Shown here one piece after another: positions 34,836 through 44,124 of a stretch of 64,000 bases of DNA. The stretch is taken from contig NZ_JAXOFX010000002.1 in assembly GCF_034427655.1 (NCBI RefSeq), forward strand, positions 1-64,000. The letters run 5' to 3'. The notes under the pieces are model-generated. The model did no database searches. It saw only the letters and a list, made by a program, of their open reading frames with translations, and was not told the DNA's origin. Numbering within the stretch: the first letter of the stretch is position 1; every line of letters starts with the position of its first letter. This stretch comes from Robertmurraya_A mangrovi. Its GTDB lineage: Bacteria; Bacillota; Bacilli; Bacillales; Cytobacillaceae. The position numbers were made by a program, and so were the translations under genes.

Positions 34836-35428
34836 AAGAAATAATTATTGCAACAAAAAATAAAGGCAAGGCAAAAGAATTTGAACAAATGTTTTTGCCA
34901 CTTGGCTTTGAAGTAAAGACATTATTAGACTATAACGATATTGGTGACATAGAAGAGACCGGTAGCACATTTGAAGAGAATGCGATTATAAAAGCAGAAG
35001 AACTATCCAAGCTTCTAAATCAAATTGTCATAGCCGATGATTCTGGATTAATGGTAGATGCTTTGGATGGTGCTCCAGGTATTTATTCGGCAAGATTTGC
35101 AGGAGAAGAGAAAAATGACGAAGCGAATATAGACAAAATACTACAACTTCTTCAAGGAGTGCCCGACGAGAAAAGAACGGCAAGATTTTATTGTGCACTA
35201 GCAGTAGCCATTCCTTCAAAATCGTCTCAGACTGTTAGTGGGGAGTGTGAAGGAAGAATTCTACACGAGCGAAGAGGTAGTTATGGATTTGGCTATGATC
35301 CTATTTTCTTTGCAATCGAAAAAGGAAAGGCTATGGCTGAGTTAACACCAGAAGAAAAAAGCCAGATTAGTCACCGTGCTAAAGCGTTAGAAAAACTGAA
35401 AGAGAATCTAACTGCAATATTTGAATAA
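34832..35428 (+). CDS. rdgB: Non-canonical purine NTP pyrophosphatase (RdgB/HAM1)
   Basis: Hydrolyses dITP, XTP and similar nucleotides, keeping them out of DNA. The 198-residue protein has the family landmarks IIATKNKGKAKEF at the N terminus, ETGSTFEENAIIKA, ADDSGLMVDALDGAPGIYSARFAG and SYGFGYDPIF. B. subtilis name YsnA. Start ATG overlaps the rph stop by 4 bp (coupled translation), and ysnB follows. Confidence 0.95.
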   Translation: MKEIIIATKNKGKAKEFEQMFLPLGFEVKTLLDYNDIGDIEETGSTFEENAIIKAEELSKLLNQIVIADDSGLMVDALDGAPGIYSARFAGEEKNDEANIDKILQLLQGVPDEKRTARFYCALAVAIPSKSSQTVSGECEGRILHERRGSYGFGYDPIFFAIEKGKAMAELTPEEKSQISHRAKALEKLKENLTAIFE

Positions 35429-35461
35429 ATTAAAAACCAGTTGATATTGGATGTTGATGAT

Positions 35462-35983
35462 ATGTCAAAAGTGCTAATTGTAAGTGATAGTCATGGGTTA
35501 ACAAAGGAATTAGAGGAATTAAAGAAAAAGCTTGCTGGTGAAGTGGATCTCATGATTCACTGCGGAGATTCAGAGCTACCTTTTGATCACCAGGCTATTT
35601 CAGGCTTCGTTACGGTTAGAGGAAATTGTGATTATGAGACCCGCTACAAAGAGGATATTGTCCAAAAAGTAGGGAATTTCAATATTTTTGTCACTCATGG
35701 TCATCTTTATTCTGTGAAAACATCTCTAATGGGTCTTCAATATCGTGCACAAGAGTTGAATGCAAACATAGTCTGTTTTGGTCATTCACATATTCTTGGA
35801 GTCGAACAGGTTGGAGACATACTGTATATTAATCCTGGCAGCCTAAGATTACCTAGAAGGCGCCATGAAAGAACATATGTTGTATTAGAAATGATTGAAG
35901 AAAATATTTCTCTACAAGTATTTGATTTTGATCAAGGGGAAATAATGAGTTTACGACAAAATTTCCTACTTCCCAAAAAATAA
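35462..35983 (+). CDS. ysnB: YfcE/MJ0936-type metallophosphoesterase
   Basis: A 173-residue calcineurin-like phosphoesterase. Metal ligands are visible in VSDSHG (about 8-13), IHCGDSE, VRGNCDYE and FVTHGHLYS, FGHSHILG. Substrate is not known; homologues cleave phosphodiesters in vitro. I chose ATG 35462 because the family begins at MSKVLIVSDSHG; the ORF can be extended to 35441 without a better ribosome-binding site. Probably last gene of rph-rdgB-ysnB. Confidence 0.9.
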   Translation: MSKVLIVSDSHGLTKELEELKKKLAGEVDLMIHCGDSELPFDHQAISGFVTVRGNCDYETRYKEDIVQKVGNFNIFVTHGHLYSVKTSLMGLQYRAQELNANIVCFGHSHILGVEQVGDILYINPGSLRLPRRRHERTYVVLEMIEENISLQVFDFDQGEIMSLRQNFLLPKK

Positions 35984-36124
35984 GATTCAGAATATAATAC
36001 TGAAGGGAAGGCTTGCCTTCCCTATACAGTTATTATGTTAAAAGAGTAATTAAAAGCAGTTGACTTTCTTTCCATAAGATTATATAATAATAAATGTCTT
36101 AAGAGAACATTATTCTTTTATATT

Positions 36125-36201
<77 letters not shown>

Positions 36202-36230
36202 TTTAACACACACACCATAATGTACATATT

Positions 36231-36270
36231 CCGCTACAAAAACGTTCGCCGTTTTTATAGCGGTTTTTTT
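36231..36270 (+). terminator. Terminator after tRNA-Arg
   Basis: CCGCTACAAAAACG and CGTTTTTATAGCGG form a 14-bp stem with one mismatch and a T-run of 7. Confidence 0.88.
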
Positions 36271-36330
36271 ATTGTCTTTTTTCTTAGAAAAATTTTTCGT
36301 GAAGATTGTTTTACTACCGCAACAATTGAA

Positions 36331-36359
36331 GCACTGAGTGGAGCGGAAAGGAACGGGTA
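36331..36359. repeat. Solo remnant of the palindromic repeat (apparent deletion scar)
   Basis: CACTGAGTGGAGCGGAAAGGAACGGG joins the left end of the 23964-type element (CACTGAGTGGA) directly to its right end (AGCGGAAAGGAACGG). The junction is the GGAGCGGA box that normally occurs on both sides, so the whole interior is missing, as expected after recombination between direct repeats. Confidence 0.7.
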
Positions 36360-36477
36360 GAGCACTAAAGAGAACGCTTTCTTTGATGTGAGAAAAACTA
36401 ACATTAAAACTAAGTTTCTTCTATTAAAAATAAATTTTGAATTTTTTTCTTTGGAAGTAATTGTGAATATATCAACA

Positions 36478-36492
36478 ATGTAAGCGTATACA
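36478..36492. promoter_or_regulatory. CcpA cre site upstream of ilvE
   Basis: ATGTAAGCGTATACA fits the cre consensus WTGNAANCGNWNNCW at every defined position. Its centre lies about 89 bp before the expected ilvE start, like the activating cre of the B. subtilis ilv-leu operon. Confidence 0.7.
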
Positions 36493-36510
36493 ATAAATCT
36501 GATTAGTCTA

Positions 36511-36525
36511 AATTATCAAACAATT
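36511..36525. promoter_or_regulatory. CodY-like box upstream of ilvE
   Basis: AATTATCAAACAATT matches the CodY motif AATTTTCWGAAAATT at 12 of 15 positions, lying between the cre and the -35 box. Confidence 0.5.
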
Positions 36526-36538
36526 CACAAAAATGATG

Positions 36539-36567
36539 TTGACGAAGCAAAAAAATGAGCGTAAGAT
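36539..36567 (+). promoter_or_regulatory. Sigma-A promoter of the ilvE-ilv-leu operon
   Basis: TTGACG (36539-36544), 17-bp spacer, TAAGAT (36562-36567). The leader to ilvE is about 150 bases. Confidence 0.65.
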
Positions 36568-36723
36568 AGTCCTCAATATAAGGTTTAGGCAAATACCAAA
36601 ACAGTTGACTCTAGTTTAAAAACACGTAAATATCTAAAAACTAGATCACTGTCCTGAAAAATTTTTAACTTAAAAATTTAATCATTTAAAGCGTCTAATT
36701 AGTAAATTAAAGAGGTGTTTTTC

Positions 36724-37629
36724 GTGTCGGAACAATGGATCTTCTTAAATGGCGAATATGTCACAAAGGAAAATGCCAAGATTTCAGTTTATGACCATGG
36801 CTTTCTTTATGGAGATGGAATCTTTGAAGGCATTCGGGTGTACAGTGGAAATATCTTTCGCATGAAAGAGCATATGGCAAGGCTTTATGACTCTGCTAAA
36901 TCAATCATGCTGAACATTCCTTACACTAAAGAAGAGTTTACCGATTTGATTGTTGAAACCGTTGAGAGAAATAAATTTGATGATGCTTATATTCGAGTGG
37001 TTGTTTCAAGAGGAGTGGGGGACTTAGGTCTGGACCCGTATAAGTGCCCGAAAGCAAATGTCGTCGTCATTGTAGAACCTTTATCCATTTTCCCGAAAGA
37101 GCTTTACGAAACAGGGTTGGAAATTATTACGGTTGCTACGAGAAGAAATCGACCAGATGTTTTGAGTCCAAAAGTAAAATCGCTCAATTATTTAAATAAT
37201 GTATTGGTTAGAATTGAAGCTCACCTAGCAAATGTAAGTGAAGCGCTTATGTTGAATGACCAAGGGTATGTAGCGGAAGGTTCCGCCGACAATGTATTCA
37301 TTATTAAAAATGGGTGTTTCTTAACCCCACCTGGATACGTAGGAGCTTTGGAAGGAATAACAAGAAATGCTGTTATCGAAATTGCCAAAGAGCAAGGATA
37401 TGAAGTAAAAGAAGAACCTTTTACAAGGCATGATGTTTATACGGCTGATGAGGTATTTTTAACAGGAACGGCTGCAGAAGTCATTGCGGTTATTAAGGTA
37501 GATGGAAGAGTCATTGGCGATGGAGTTCCTGGAATTCATACAAGAAAATTATTAGAGAAGTTTAGAGAAAGGGTAGTAGCAGAGGGAGTGAAGGTTTACG
37601 CTCATAAAGCTACCTCCCAAGTTGGATAA
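36724..37629 (+). CDS. ilvE: Branched-chain amino-acid aminotransferase
   Basis: PLP enzyme of fold type IV that makes leucine, isoleucine and valine from the keto acids. The 301-residue protein has the PLP lysine in SPKVKSLNYLNNVL (about 154-167), the YDHGFLYGDGIFEGIRVY N-terminal signature and the EGSADNVFI and TGTAAEV turns that hold the phosphate. I chose GTG 36724 (AGAGGTG seven bases upstream) over GTG 36715. It precedes the Leu T-box, so tRNA-Leu does not control it. Confidence 0.93.
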   Translation: MSEQWIFLNGEYVTKENAKISVYDHGFLYGDGIFEGIRVYSGNIFRMKEHMARLYDSAKSIMLNIPYTKEEFTDLIVETVERNKFDDAYIRVVVSRGVGDLGLDPYKCPKANVVVIVEPLSIFPKELYETGLEIITVATRRNRPDVLSPKVKSLNYLNNVLVRIEAHLANVSEALMLNDQGYVAEGSADNVFIIKNGCFLTPPGYVGALEGITRNAVIEIAKEQGYEVKEEPFTRHDVYTADEVFLTGTAAEVIAVIKVDGRVIGDGVPGIHTRKLLEKFRERVVAEGVKVYAHKATSQVG

Positions 37630-37649
37630 ATTTCATTTTCATATAAGGA

Positions 37650-37945
37650 AAGCGTAGAAGAGGATAAGTAGTTTTATATAAAGTAATCCACAGAGAGCCG
37701 GTGGTGCTGAGAACCGGCGATTACCATATAAAATGAACTCACCTCAGAGCACTGTCTTGAAAGTTTATCAAGTAGGGACAGTCGAGTGTATGCACTCGTT
37801 ATCAAAAATGATCGGTTATAGATCAAGAGCGCACGCTAAACTAGCGTGAACAAGGGTGGTACCGTGGAGAGGACTTAAAAGCCTTTTCATCCCTTTTACC
37901 TAGGTGTAGTAGGTGGATTTGGGGGTGAAAGGGCTTTTTATATTT
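37650..37945 (+). promoter_or_regulatory. T-box leader (tRNA-Leu) before ilvB, with terminator
   Basis: T-box sequence AAGGGTGGTACCGTG lies at 37852-37866. The specifier loop reads GAACTCACC with Leu codon CTC at 37738-37740. The terminator pairs AAAAGCCTTTTCATCCC (37877-37893) with GGGGGTGAAAGGGCTTTT (37920-37937) and ends in T's. Uncharged tRNA-Leu would relieve termination before ilvB. Confidence 0.95.
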
Positions 37946-38017
37946 TTAAGAGCTTTGTCTTACCAAGTTAGAGAGTTAATTGAGTCGAAATTAGTTTAAA
38001 AGAGGAGGTCCAAACAA

Positions 38018-39736
38018 ATGTTGCAGGAAACTGCCTTTACTAGAATGAAGGCTGAAAACAAGCCAATCAGCGGTGCAGAACTAATGCTTGAGGCTTTACA
38101 GAGAGAGCAAGTGGAAGTGATTTTTGGTTATCCAGGAGGTGCGGTCCTACCCATTTATGATAAACTGTATGACTCCAAAATTGTCCATGTACTCCCTCGC
38201 CACGAACAAGGTGGAATACATGCTGCAGAAGGTTACGCACGCATTACTGGTAAGCCAGGGGTTGTCATTGCAACATCAGGTCCTGGGGCTACGAACATTG
38301 TAACAGGTTTAGCAGATGCCATGATGGATTCGCTGCCTTTAATTGTTTTTACAGGTCAAGTACCTACAGGAGTAATCGGAACAGATGCTTTTCAAGAAGC
38401 TGATATATTAGGAATCACCACACCAATAACAAAATACAATTACCAGATTCGCAACGCTGAAGATATCCCTCGCATCATAAAAGAAGCCTTTTATATCGCT
38501 ACTAGCGGTAGACCAGGGCCAGTCGTCATTGATATTCCTAAAGACATTGCTGCCATTGTAACAGAATCACCTAATGAACAAGAAATGAAACTGCCAGGCT
38601 ACCAGCCAAATGTCCAGCCAAATTATCTACAAATTAGAAAATTAACCGAAGCCGTTAGTCGAGCAAAGAGACCAGTTATTTTAGCAGGTGCTGGGGTTCT
38701 ACATTCCAATGCAGCTTCTGAACTAAAAACATATGCCGAACAACAAAAACTACCTGTCGTACATACACTCCTTGGTTTGGGTGGTTTTCCAGCAGAACAT
38801 GAATTGTTTGCAGGATTAGCTGGGATGCATGGTTGTTATACAGCAAATATGGCTTTGTATCAAGCGGACCTTCTTATCAATGTTGGGGCAAGATTTGATG
38901 ACCGGTTAACCGGTAACTTAAAACACTTTGCACCAAAAGCAATCGTTGCACACATTGATATCGATCCAGCAGAAATCGGAAAGAATGTTCCAACAGCCAT
39001 CCCTATTGTTTCAGATGCGAAAGAAGCACTTAAACAATTAATTAGTCAAGAAGGAAGGCCACCTGAGCATAAAGAGTGGCTTCAAACACTAGAGGGTTGG
39101 AAAAAAGAATATCCGTATTTCTATGATAGTGAATCAAAGAAACTTAAGCCGCAGCGAGTAATGGAAATGCTTTACGAAAAAACAAATGGAGAGGCTATTG
39201 TTGTAACCGATGTAGGCCAACATCAAATGTGGGCAGCACAGTATTACAAATTTTCGAAAGCCAACAGATGGGTCACTTCTGGTGGATTGGGAACGATGGG
39301 GTTTGGACTCCCAGCAAGCATCGGGGCACAGCTGGCTGAGCCTGATGCCTGTGTACTATCCATTTCTGGAGATGGCGGTTTCCAAATGTGCACACAAGAG
39401 CTGGCTGTTATCCGGGAGCTAAATCTTCCGATAAAGATTGTCATCTTAAATAACTCTTCATTAGGAATGGTAAGACAATGGCAAGAAATATTCTATGAAT
39501 CTCGCTTTTCACATAGCAAATTCTCCTGTCAGCCTTCCTTCGTCAAACTAGCAGAGGCTTTTGATATAAAAGGTTTTGTTATTAATAACGAAGAAGAAGC
39601 TGAAAAAATACTAGATGAAGTCCTTCATACAAACGAACCAGTTCTATTAGATTTTAGAATTGATCCAGATGAAAATGTATACCCAATGATTGCTCCTGGT
39701 AAAGGGTTGCATGAAATGGTAGGAGTGAAGCCATGA
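38018..39736 (+). CDS. ilvB: Acetolactate synthase large subunit
   Basis: ThDP enzyme that makes acetolactate and acetohydroxybutyrate. The 572-residue protein shows VIFGYPGGAVLPIYD (about 35-49), the catalytic glutamate in PRHEQGGIHAAEGYAR (Glu at about 66), RFDDRLTGN, and the ThDP motif GDGGFQMCTQELAV (about 450-463) with ILNNSSLGMVRQWQ. ATG 38018 has GAGGAGG upstream. It overlaps ilvH by 4 bp. Confidence 0.97.
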   Translation: MLQETAFTRMKAENKPISGAELMLEALQREQVEVIFGYPGGAVLPIYDKLYDSKIVHVLPRHEQGGIHAAEGYARITGKPGVVIATSGPGATNIVTGLADAMMDSLPLIVFTGQVPTGVIGTDAFQEADILGITTPITKYNYQIRNAEDIPRIIKEAFYIATSGRPGPVVIDIPKDIAAIVTESPNEQEMKLPGYQPNVQPNYLQIRKLTEAVSRAKRPVILAGAGVLHSNAASELKTYAEQQKLPVVHTLLGLGGFPAEHELFAGLAGMHGCYTANMALYQADLLINVGARFDDRLTGNLKHFAPKAIVAHIDIDPAEIGKNVPTAIPIVSDAKEALKQLISQEGRPPEHKEWLQTLEGWKKEYPYFYDSESKKLKPQRVMEMLYEKTNGEAIVVTDVGQHQMWAAQYYKFSKANRWVTSGGLGTMGFGLPASIGAQLAEPDACVLSISGDGGFQMCTQELAVIRELNLPIKIVILNNSSLGMVRQWQEIFYESRFSHSKFSCQPSFVKLAEAFDIKGFVINNEEEAEKILDEVLHTNEPVLLDFRIDPDENVYPMIAPGKGLHEMVGVKP

Positions 39737-40251
39737 AACGTATCATTACATTAACCGTTATGAATAGGCCTGGTGTTTTAAATCGAATCACTAATCTATT
39801 CTCAAAAAGGAACTATAACATTGAGAGTATTACAGTTGGTCATTCGGAACAAGAAGGGATCTCAAGAATTACTTGTGTCGTTCATGTTGAAAACGATGGA
39901 ATTGTAGAACAAATAACGAAGCAGCTTAATAAGCAAATTGATGTTATTAAAGTTACAGATATAACCGAACAGTCTATTGTTGCTAGGGAACTTGCACTCG
40001 TCAAAGTATTATCAACTAGTAGTACGAGAAGTGAAATTTATTCATTAATCGAACCTTTTAGGGCATCTGTCATAGATGTCAGCAAGGAAAGTATTGTCAT
40101 CCAAATTACCGGGGAATCAGATAAAATCGAGGCTTTCATTGAGTTAATTAAACCATATGGAATAAAAGAACTAGCACGAACCGGTACAACAGCATTCCTT
40201 AGAGGTACTCAGCGTTCAAGCAACCAGTCAAAAACCTATTCAATAGTTTAG
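39733..40251 (+). CDS. ilvH: Acetolactate synthase small (regulatory) subunit
   Basis: Regulatory partner of IlvB that confers valine feedback inhibition. The 172-residue protein has an N-terminal ACT domain (about 2-75: TLTVMNRPGVLNRITNLFSK, NIESITVG) and the C-terminal ALS_ss domain (about 80-160). The ATGA overlap with ilvB implies coupled translation. Name ilvN is also used. Confidence 0.96.
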   Translation: MKRIITLTVMNRPGVLNRITNLFSKRNYNIESITVGHSEQEGISRITCVVHVENDGIVEQITKQLNKQIDVIKVTDITEQSIVARELALVKVLSTSSTRSEIYSLIEPFRASVIDVSKESIVIQITGESDKIEAFIELIKPYGIKELARTGTTAFLRGTQRSSNQSKTYSIV

Positions 40252-40303
40252 GTGAATTTTTAAAAATTAAAAATAAAAAACGTATAAGAGAGGGAGATAA
40301 AAC

Positions 40304-41326
40304 ATGGCGAAAATGTATTATAACGGAGATGCAAATAAAAATTACTTAAACGGGAAAACAGTAGCGGTTATTGGATATGGTTCACAGGGTCATGCTCATG
40401 CATTAAACATGAGAGATAGCGGAGTAAATGTAGTAGTTGGTCTAAGGAAAGGAAAGTCATGGGAAAAAGCAGAACAGGATGGGTTAAAGGTTTATTCTGT
40501 AGGAGAGGCAACTGCTCAGGCAGATGTGGTTATGGTACTACTACCAGATGAAATGCAACCTAAAGTTTATAAAGAAGAAATTGAACCGAATTTAACCAAT
40601 CAAGCATTAATGTTTGCTCACGGCTTTAATGTTCATTTTAACCAGATTGTACCTCCTAAAGAATCGGATGTGCTATTAGTTGCACCAAAAGGACCTGGAC
40701 ATCTAGTTAGAAGAACATATCAAGAAGAGGCTGGAGTTCCTGCTTTATTTGCCATCTATCAAGATGTAACAGGGGAAGCGAAGGAACTAGCATTATCTTA
40801 TACCCAAGCAATTGGTTCTTTAAGAGCAGGTGCACTTGAGACTACATTTAAAGAAGAAACAGAAACAGATCTATTTGGTGAGCAGGCTGTCCTTTGTGGT
40901 GGTTTAACTTCCCTAGTAAAAGCAGGATTCGAAACACTTGTAGAAGCGGGATATCAACCAGAGTTAGCTTATTTCGAATGTTTACATGAACTGAAGTTAA
41001 TTGTTGATCTCATGTATGAGGGCGGTCTCGAAGGAATGCGTTACTCCATTTCAGATACAGCTCAATGGGGAGATTTTGTAAGTGGCCCGAGAGTGGTTAA
41101 TGACGATGTTAAAAAAGAGATGAAAGCTGTTTTAAAAGATATTCAAGAAGGTAGATTTGCAAAAGGCTGGATCTTAGAAAACCAGGCAAACCGTCCAGAA
41201 TTTAATGCGATTAATGAGAGAGAGAAGGAACATCCAATTGAGCTAGTAGGAAGAGAGCTTCGCAAAATGATGCCTTTTGTCAACAAAGACAAAAAGAAAG
41301 AAGTGGTCGCTAGTGCATCGAATTAA
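40304..41326 (+). CDS. ilvC: Ketol-acid reductoisomerase
   Basis: Isomerises and reduces acetolactate with NADPH and Mg. The 340-residue class I enzyme has the dinucleotide motif VAVIGYGSQGHAHALNMRD (about 20-38), LRKGKSW with basic residues for NADPH, and the acidic Mg ligands in FKEETETDLFGEQAVLCGG (about 186-204) and ECLHELKLIVDLMYEGG. It runs 14 bp into leuA. Confidence 0.97.
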   Translation: MAKMYYNGDANKNYLNGKTVAVIGYGSQGHAHALNMRDSGVNVVVGLRKGKSWEKAEQDGLKVYSVGEATAQADVVMVLLPDEMQPKVYKEEIEPNLTNQALMFAHGFNVHFNQIVPPKESDVLLVAPKGPGHLVRRTYQEEAGVPALFAIYQDVTGEAKELALSYTQAIGSLRAGALETTFKEETETDLFGEQAVLCGGLTSLVKAGFETLVEAGYQPELAYFECLHELKLIVDLMYEGGLEGMRYSISDTAQWGDFVSGPRVVNDDVKKEMKAVLKDIQEGRFAKGWILENQANRPEFNAINEREKEHPIELVGRELRKMMPFVNKDKKKEVVASASN

Positions 41327-42854
41327 AATCTTTGATACGACGTTAAGAGATGGTGAACAATCAGCAGGTGTCAATTTAAATTTTTCTGAAAAGTTTGAAA
41401 TTGCAAAGCAACTAGAAAGATTGAATGTCGATATTATTGAAGCTGGTTTCCCGGCAGCGTCTAAAGGAGATTTTTATTCCGTTCAGCAAATAGCGAATCA
41501 TATTCGAAATTGTTCCGTAACTGGATTGGCCCGTTCAGTCAAAGGAGACATTGATGCAGCTTGGGAGGCACTAAAGGAAGGCGCAGAACCAAGATTACAT
41601 GTATTCCTTGCTACCTCACCAATCCATCGAGAATTTAAATTAAAACAAACAAAGGAACAGGTTATAGAAACAGCGGTTCAAGCGGTTCAATATGCAGCTA
41701 CTAAATTCCCAATCATTCAATGGTCAGCAGAAGATGCTTGTCGAACAGAATTACCCTTTTTAGCCGAAATTGTAGAAAAGGTGATTCAAGCAGGAGCTCA
41801 AGTCATAAATATTCCAGATACGGTTGGATATATATCACCAAAAGAATACGGTGAAATCTTTCAGTATTTAAAAAAACACGTTCCTTCTATTAGTAAAGTT
41901 TCTTTATCCGCTCACTGTCACGATGATCTAGGGATGGCAATTGCCAATTCCCTAGCGGCAGTCGAAAATGGGGCCACACAAGTGGAAGGAACGATTAATG
42001 GTATTGGTGAACGTGCAGGAAACGCTGCCCTTGAGGAATTTGCAGTGGCTCTATATATAAGAAAGGATCATTACCAGGTTGAGACAAGATTAAACTTAAA
42101 GGAAATTAGCAGAACGAGTCGGTTAGTAAGTAAATTGACAGGTATGGTGGTGCCGGCAAACAAGGCAGTTGTTGGCAGGAATGCATTTGCTCATGAATCA
42201 GGTATTCATCAGGACGGAGTATTAAAAGAAAAAACCACATATGAAATCATTTCACCAGATTTAGTAGGATATCAATCAAATTCTATGGTGTTAGGAAAAC
42301 ACTCAGGAAGACACGCATTCCGTAACCGTCTGGATGAACTAGGATTATCGATTTCAGATGAAGACGTTAATCATTTATTCTCTGTTTTTAAGGATTTAGC
42401 AGACAAAAAGAAAGAGATGACAGACGACGATTTGGCTGCCATTGTGCTTGAAGAAAAGCTATCAAAAGAACAAAGATTTTATGAACTCATTCATATTCAA
42501 GTTCAATACGGTACGAATCAAATTCCTACAGCAACCGTTACGTTGTCAGGTAGAAATAATGAAGTGATCCAAGAAGCATCTACTGGATCTGGAAGTATTG
42601 AAGCTTTATACAATACTCTCGAAAAATGTGTAAATGGAACGGTTAATCTATTAGATTATCGAATTCAATCAGTTGGTGCAGGAAGAGACGCCTTAGCACA
42701 AGTGTTTGTAAAATTAAGATATCAAGGGGTAGAAACGAGTGGTCGTGGATTAGCCCAAGATGTTCTAGAAGCTTCAGCAAAAGCATACTTGAATGCCGTT
42801 AATCGAGTGATTTATATAAAAGAAAAGACAACAACAGTAGTAACAGGAAAATAA
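41313..42854 (+). CDS. leuA: 2-Isopropylmalate synthase
   Basis: First committed leucine step, joining acetyl-CoA and 2-ketoisovalerate. The 513-residue protein starts at GTG 41313 (MHRIKIFDTTLRDGEQSAG), has the metal HxH in LSAHCHDDLGMAIANSLAAVENGA (Mn ligands, about 197-215), GIGERAGNAALEEF, and a C-terminal LeuA allosteric domain (about 385-510) for leucine feedback. The start lies within the last codons of ilvC and has no strong ribosome-binding site, suggesting coupled translation. Confidence 0.94.
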   Translation: MHRIKIFDTTLRDGEQSAGVNLNFSEKFEIAKQLERLNVDIIEAGFPAASKGDFYSVQQIANHIRNCSVTGLARSVKGDIDAAWEALKEGAEPRLHVFLATSPIHREFKLKQTKEQVIETAVQAVQYAATKFPIIQWSAEDACRTELPFLAEIVEKVIQAGAQVINIPDTVGYISPKEYGEIFQYLKKHVPSISKVSLSAHCHDDLGMAIANSLAAVENGATQVEGTINGIGERAGNAALEEFAVALYIRKDHYQVETRLNLKEISRTSRLVSKLTGMVVPANKAVVGRNAFAHESGIHQDGVLKEKTTYEIISPDLVGYQSNSMVLGKHSGRHAFRNRLDELGLSISDEDVNHLFSVFKDLADKKKEMTDDDLAAIVLEEKLSKEQRFYELIHIQVQYGTNQIPTATVTLSGRNNEVIQEASTGSGSIEALYNTLEKCVNGTVNLLDYRIQSVGAGRDALAQVFVKLRYQGVETSGRGLAQDVLEASAKAYLNAVNRVIYIKEKTTTVVTGK

Positions 42855-42927
42855 GTAGCTATATGGGGATGTTAGCTGCTAGATAAAATAGGTTTAAGAC
42901 ACCAATAAATAAATGGAGGGGTAAACG

Positions 42928-44040
42928 ATGAAGAAACGTATCGCAGTTCTACCGGGGGATGGGATTGGAAAGGAAGTTACAAGAGGAGCGGTAGATGTAC
43001 TAAAGGCTATCGGAGAACGCTTTGGTCATCAATTTTATTTCTCCTATGGAAAAATTGGTGGAAGTGCAGTAGATTCCTTTGGGACGCCGTTGCCAGATGA
43101 AACAGTAGAGCTTTGTAGAGAGAGCGATGCAGTGCTTTTAGGGGCGGTCGGGGGACCAAAATATGACCAATTACCTGTTCATCTACGCCCTGAGAGAGGT
43201 TTATTAAAAATTCGAAAAGAGTTAGGTTTATATGCTAATTTAAGGCCTACATTATATTATTCTAGTCTTGCAGAGTCTTCACCACTTCGAAAAGAGATTA
43301 TTGAAGATGTAGATATGGTAATGGTTCGAGAATTAACGGGTGGATTATATTTCGGAAAGCCAAGTGAACGTTCCACACAAAATGGTCAAGATGTGGTGGT
43401 AGATACGTTATTTTACCAGAGAGAGGAAATGACTCGGGTTATTAAACTAGCATTTGATTTAGCTCGACAAAGAAAAGGGAAAGTAACTTCTGTCGATAAA
43501 GCTAACGTTCTAGAATCAAGTAGAATGTGGAGAGAGGTTGCGGAAGAAGTGTCTAAAGCTTACCCAGATGTGACACTTGAACACGTGTTAGTGGATAATG
43601 CAGCCATGCAGCTTATTAAAAATCCGAGGAAATTTGATGTAGTTGTAACGGAGAATATGTTCGGTGATATTTTAAGTGATGAAGCATCAGTATTAACGGG
43701 CTCATTAGGAATGTTACCATCAGCTAGTTTATCTGAAAAAGGGCCATATTTATATGAACCGATTCATGGTTCGGCTCCTGATATTGAAGGTCAAAACGTT
43801 GCTAACCCACTGGCTTCTATTTTATCAGCTGCGATGATGTTAAGACTTTCTTTTGGATTAGAAGAAGAAGCAAAAGCAGTAGAAAATGCTGTAAACGAAG
43901 TTCTAAATGCGGGGTATCGTACGAAGGATATTTCATCATTCGGTAAGAAGCAGGTATCAACAACAGAAATGATCGAGGAAGTAAAAGCGACCATTTTAGA
44001 TCATGAAACGATCTTAAATATCATGGGTGCCTATGCATAA
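42928..44040 (+). CDS. leuB: 3-Isopropylmalate dehydrogenase
   Basis: NAD-dependent oxidative decarboxylase of leucine synthesis. The 370-residue protein has VLPGDGIGKEVTRGAVDVLKA, the substrate arginines in RPERGLLKIRKELGLYANLRP, the Tyr/Lys region RELTGGLYFG and TSVDKANVLESSRMWRE, and the metal aspartates in TENMFGDILSDEASVLTGSLGMLPSAS (about 238-264). AATGGAGGGG lies upstream. A hairpin separates it from leuC. Confidence 0.97.
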   Translation: MKKRIAVLPGDGIGKEVTRGAVDVLKAIGERFGHQFYFSYGKIGGSAVDSFGTPLPDETVELCRESDAVLLGAVGGPKYDQLPVHLRPERGLLKIRKELGLYANLRPTLYYSSLAESSPLRKEIIEDVDMVMVRELTGGLYFGKPSERSTQNGQDVVVDTLFYQREEMTRVIKLAFDLARQRKGKVTSVDKANVLESSRMWREVAEEVSKAYPDVTLEHVLVDNAAMQLIKNPRKFDVVVTENMFGDILSDEASVLTGSLGMLPSASLSEKGPYLYEPIHGSAPDIEGQNVANPLASILSAAMMLRLSFGLEEEAKAVENAVNEVLNAGYRTKDISSFGKKQVSTTEMIEEVKATILDHETILNIMGAYA

Positions 44041-44060
44041 TTTTTATAGGTTATATTTTG

Positions 44061-44098
44061 GCTCTGAGCACTCTAAAAAGTACTCAGAGCTTTCATTT
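44061..44098 (+). terminator. Hairpin between leuB and leuC
   Basis: GCTCTGAGCACT and AGTACTCAGAGC form a strong stem (one internal mismatch pair) followed by TTTCATTT. Within the operon it could be a partial terminator or an RNA-stability element at a processing site. Confidence 0.55.
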
Positions 44099-44124
44099 AA
44101 AGGCGAATAAAGGGGGAATATCAA

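Noticed and set aside
36003..36023. GAAGGGAAGG/CCTTCCC hairpin after ysnB as terminator
   Set aside because: The stem is good but there is no T-run, so I did not list it as an intrinsic terminator.
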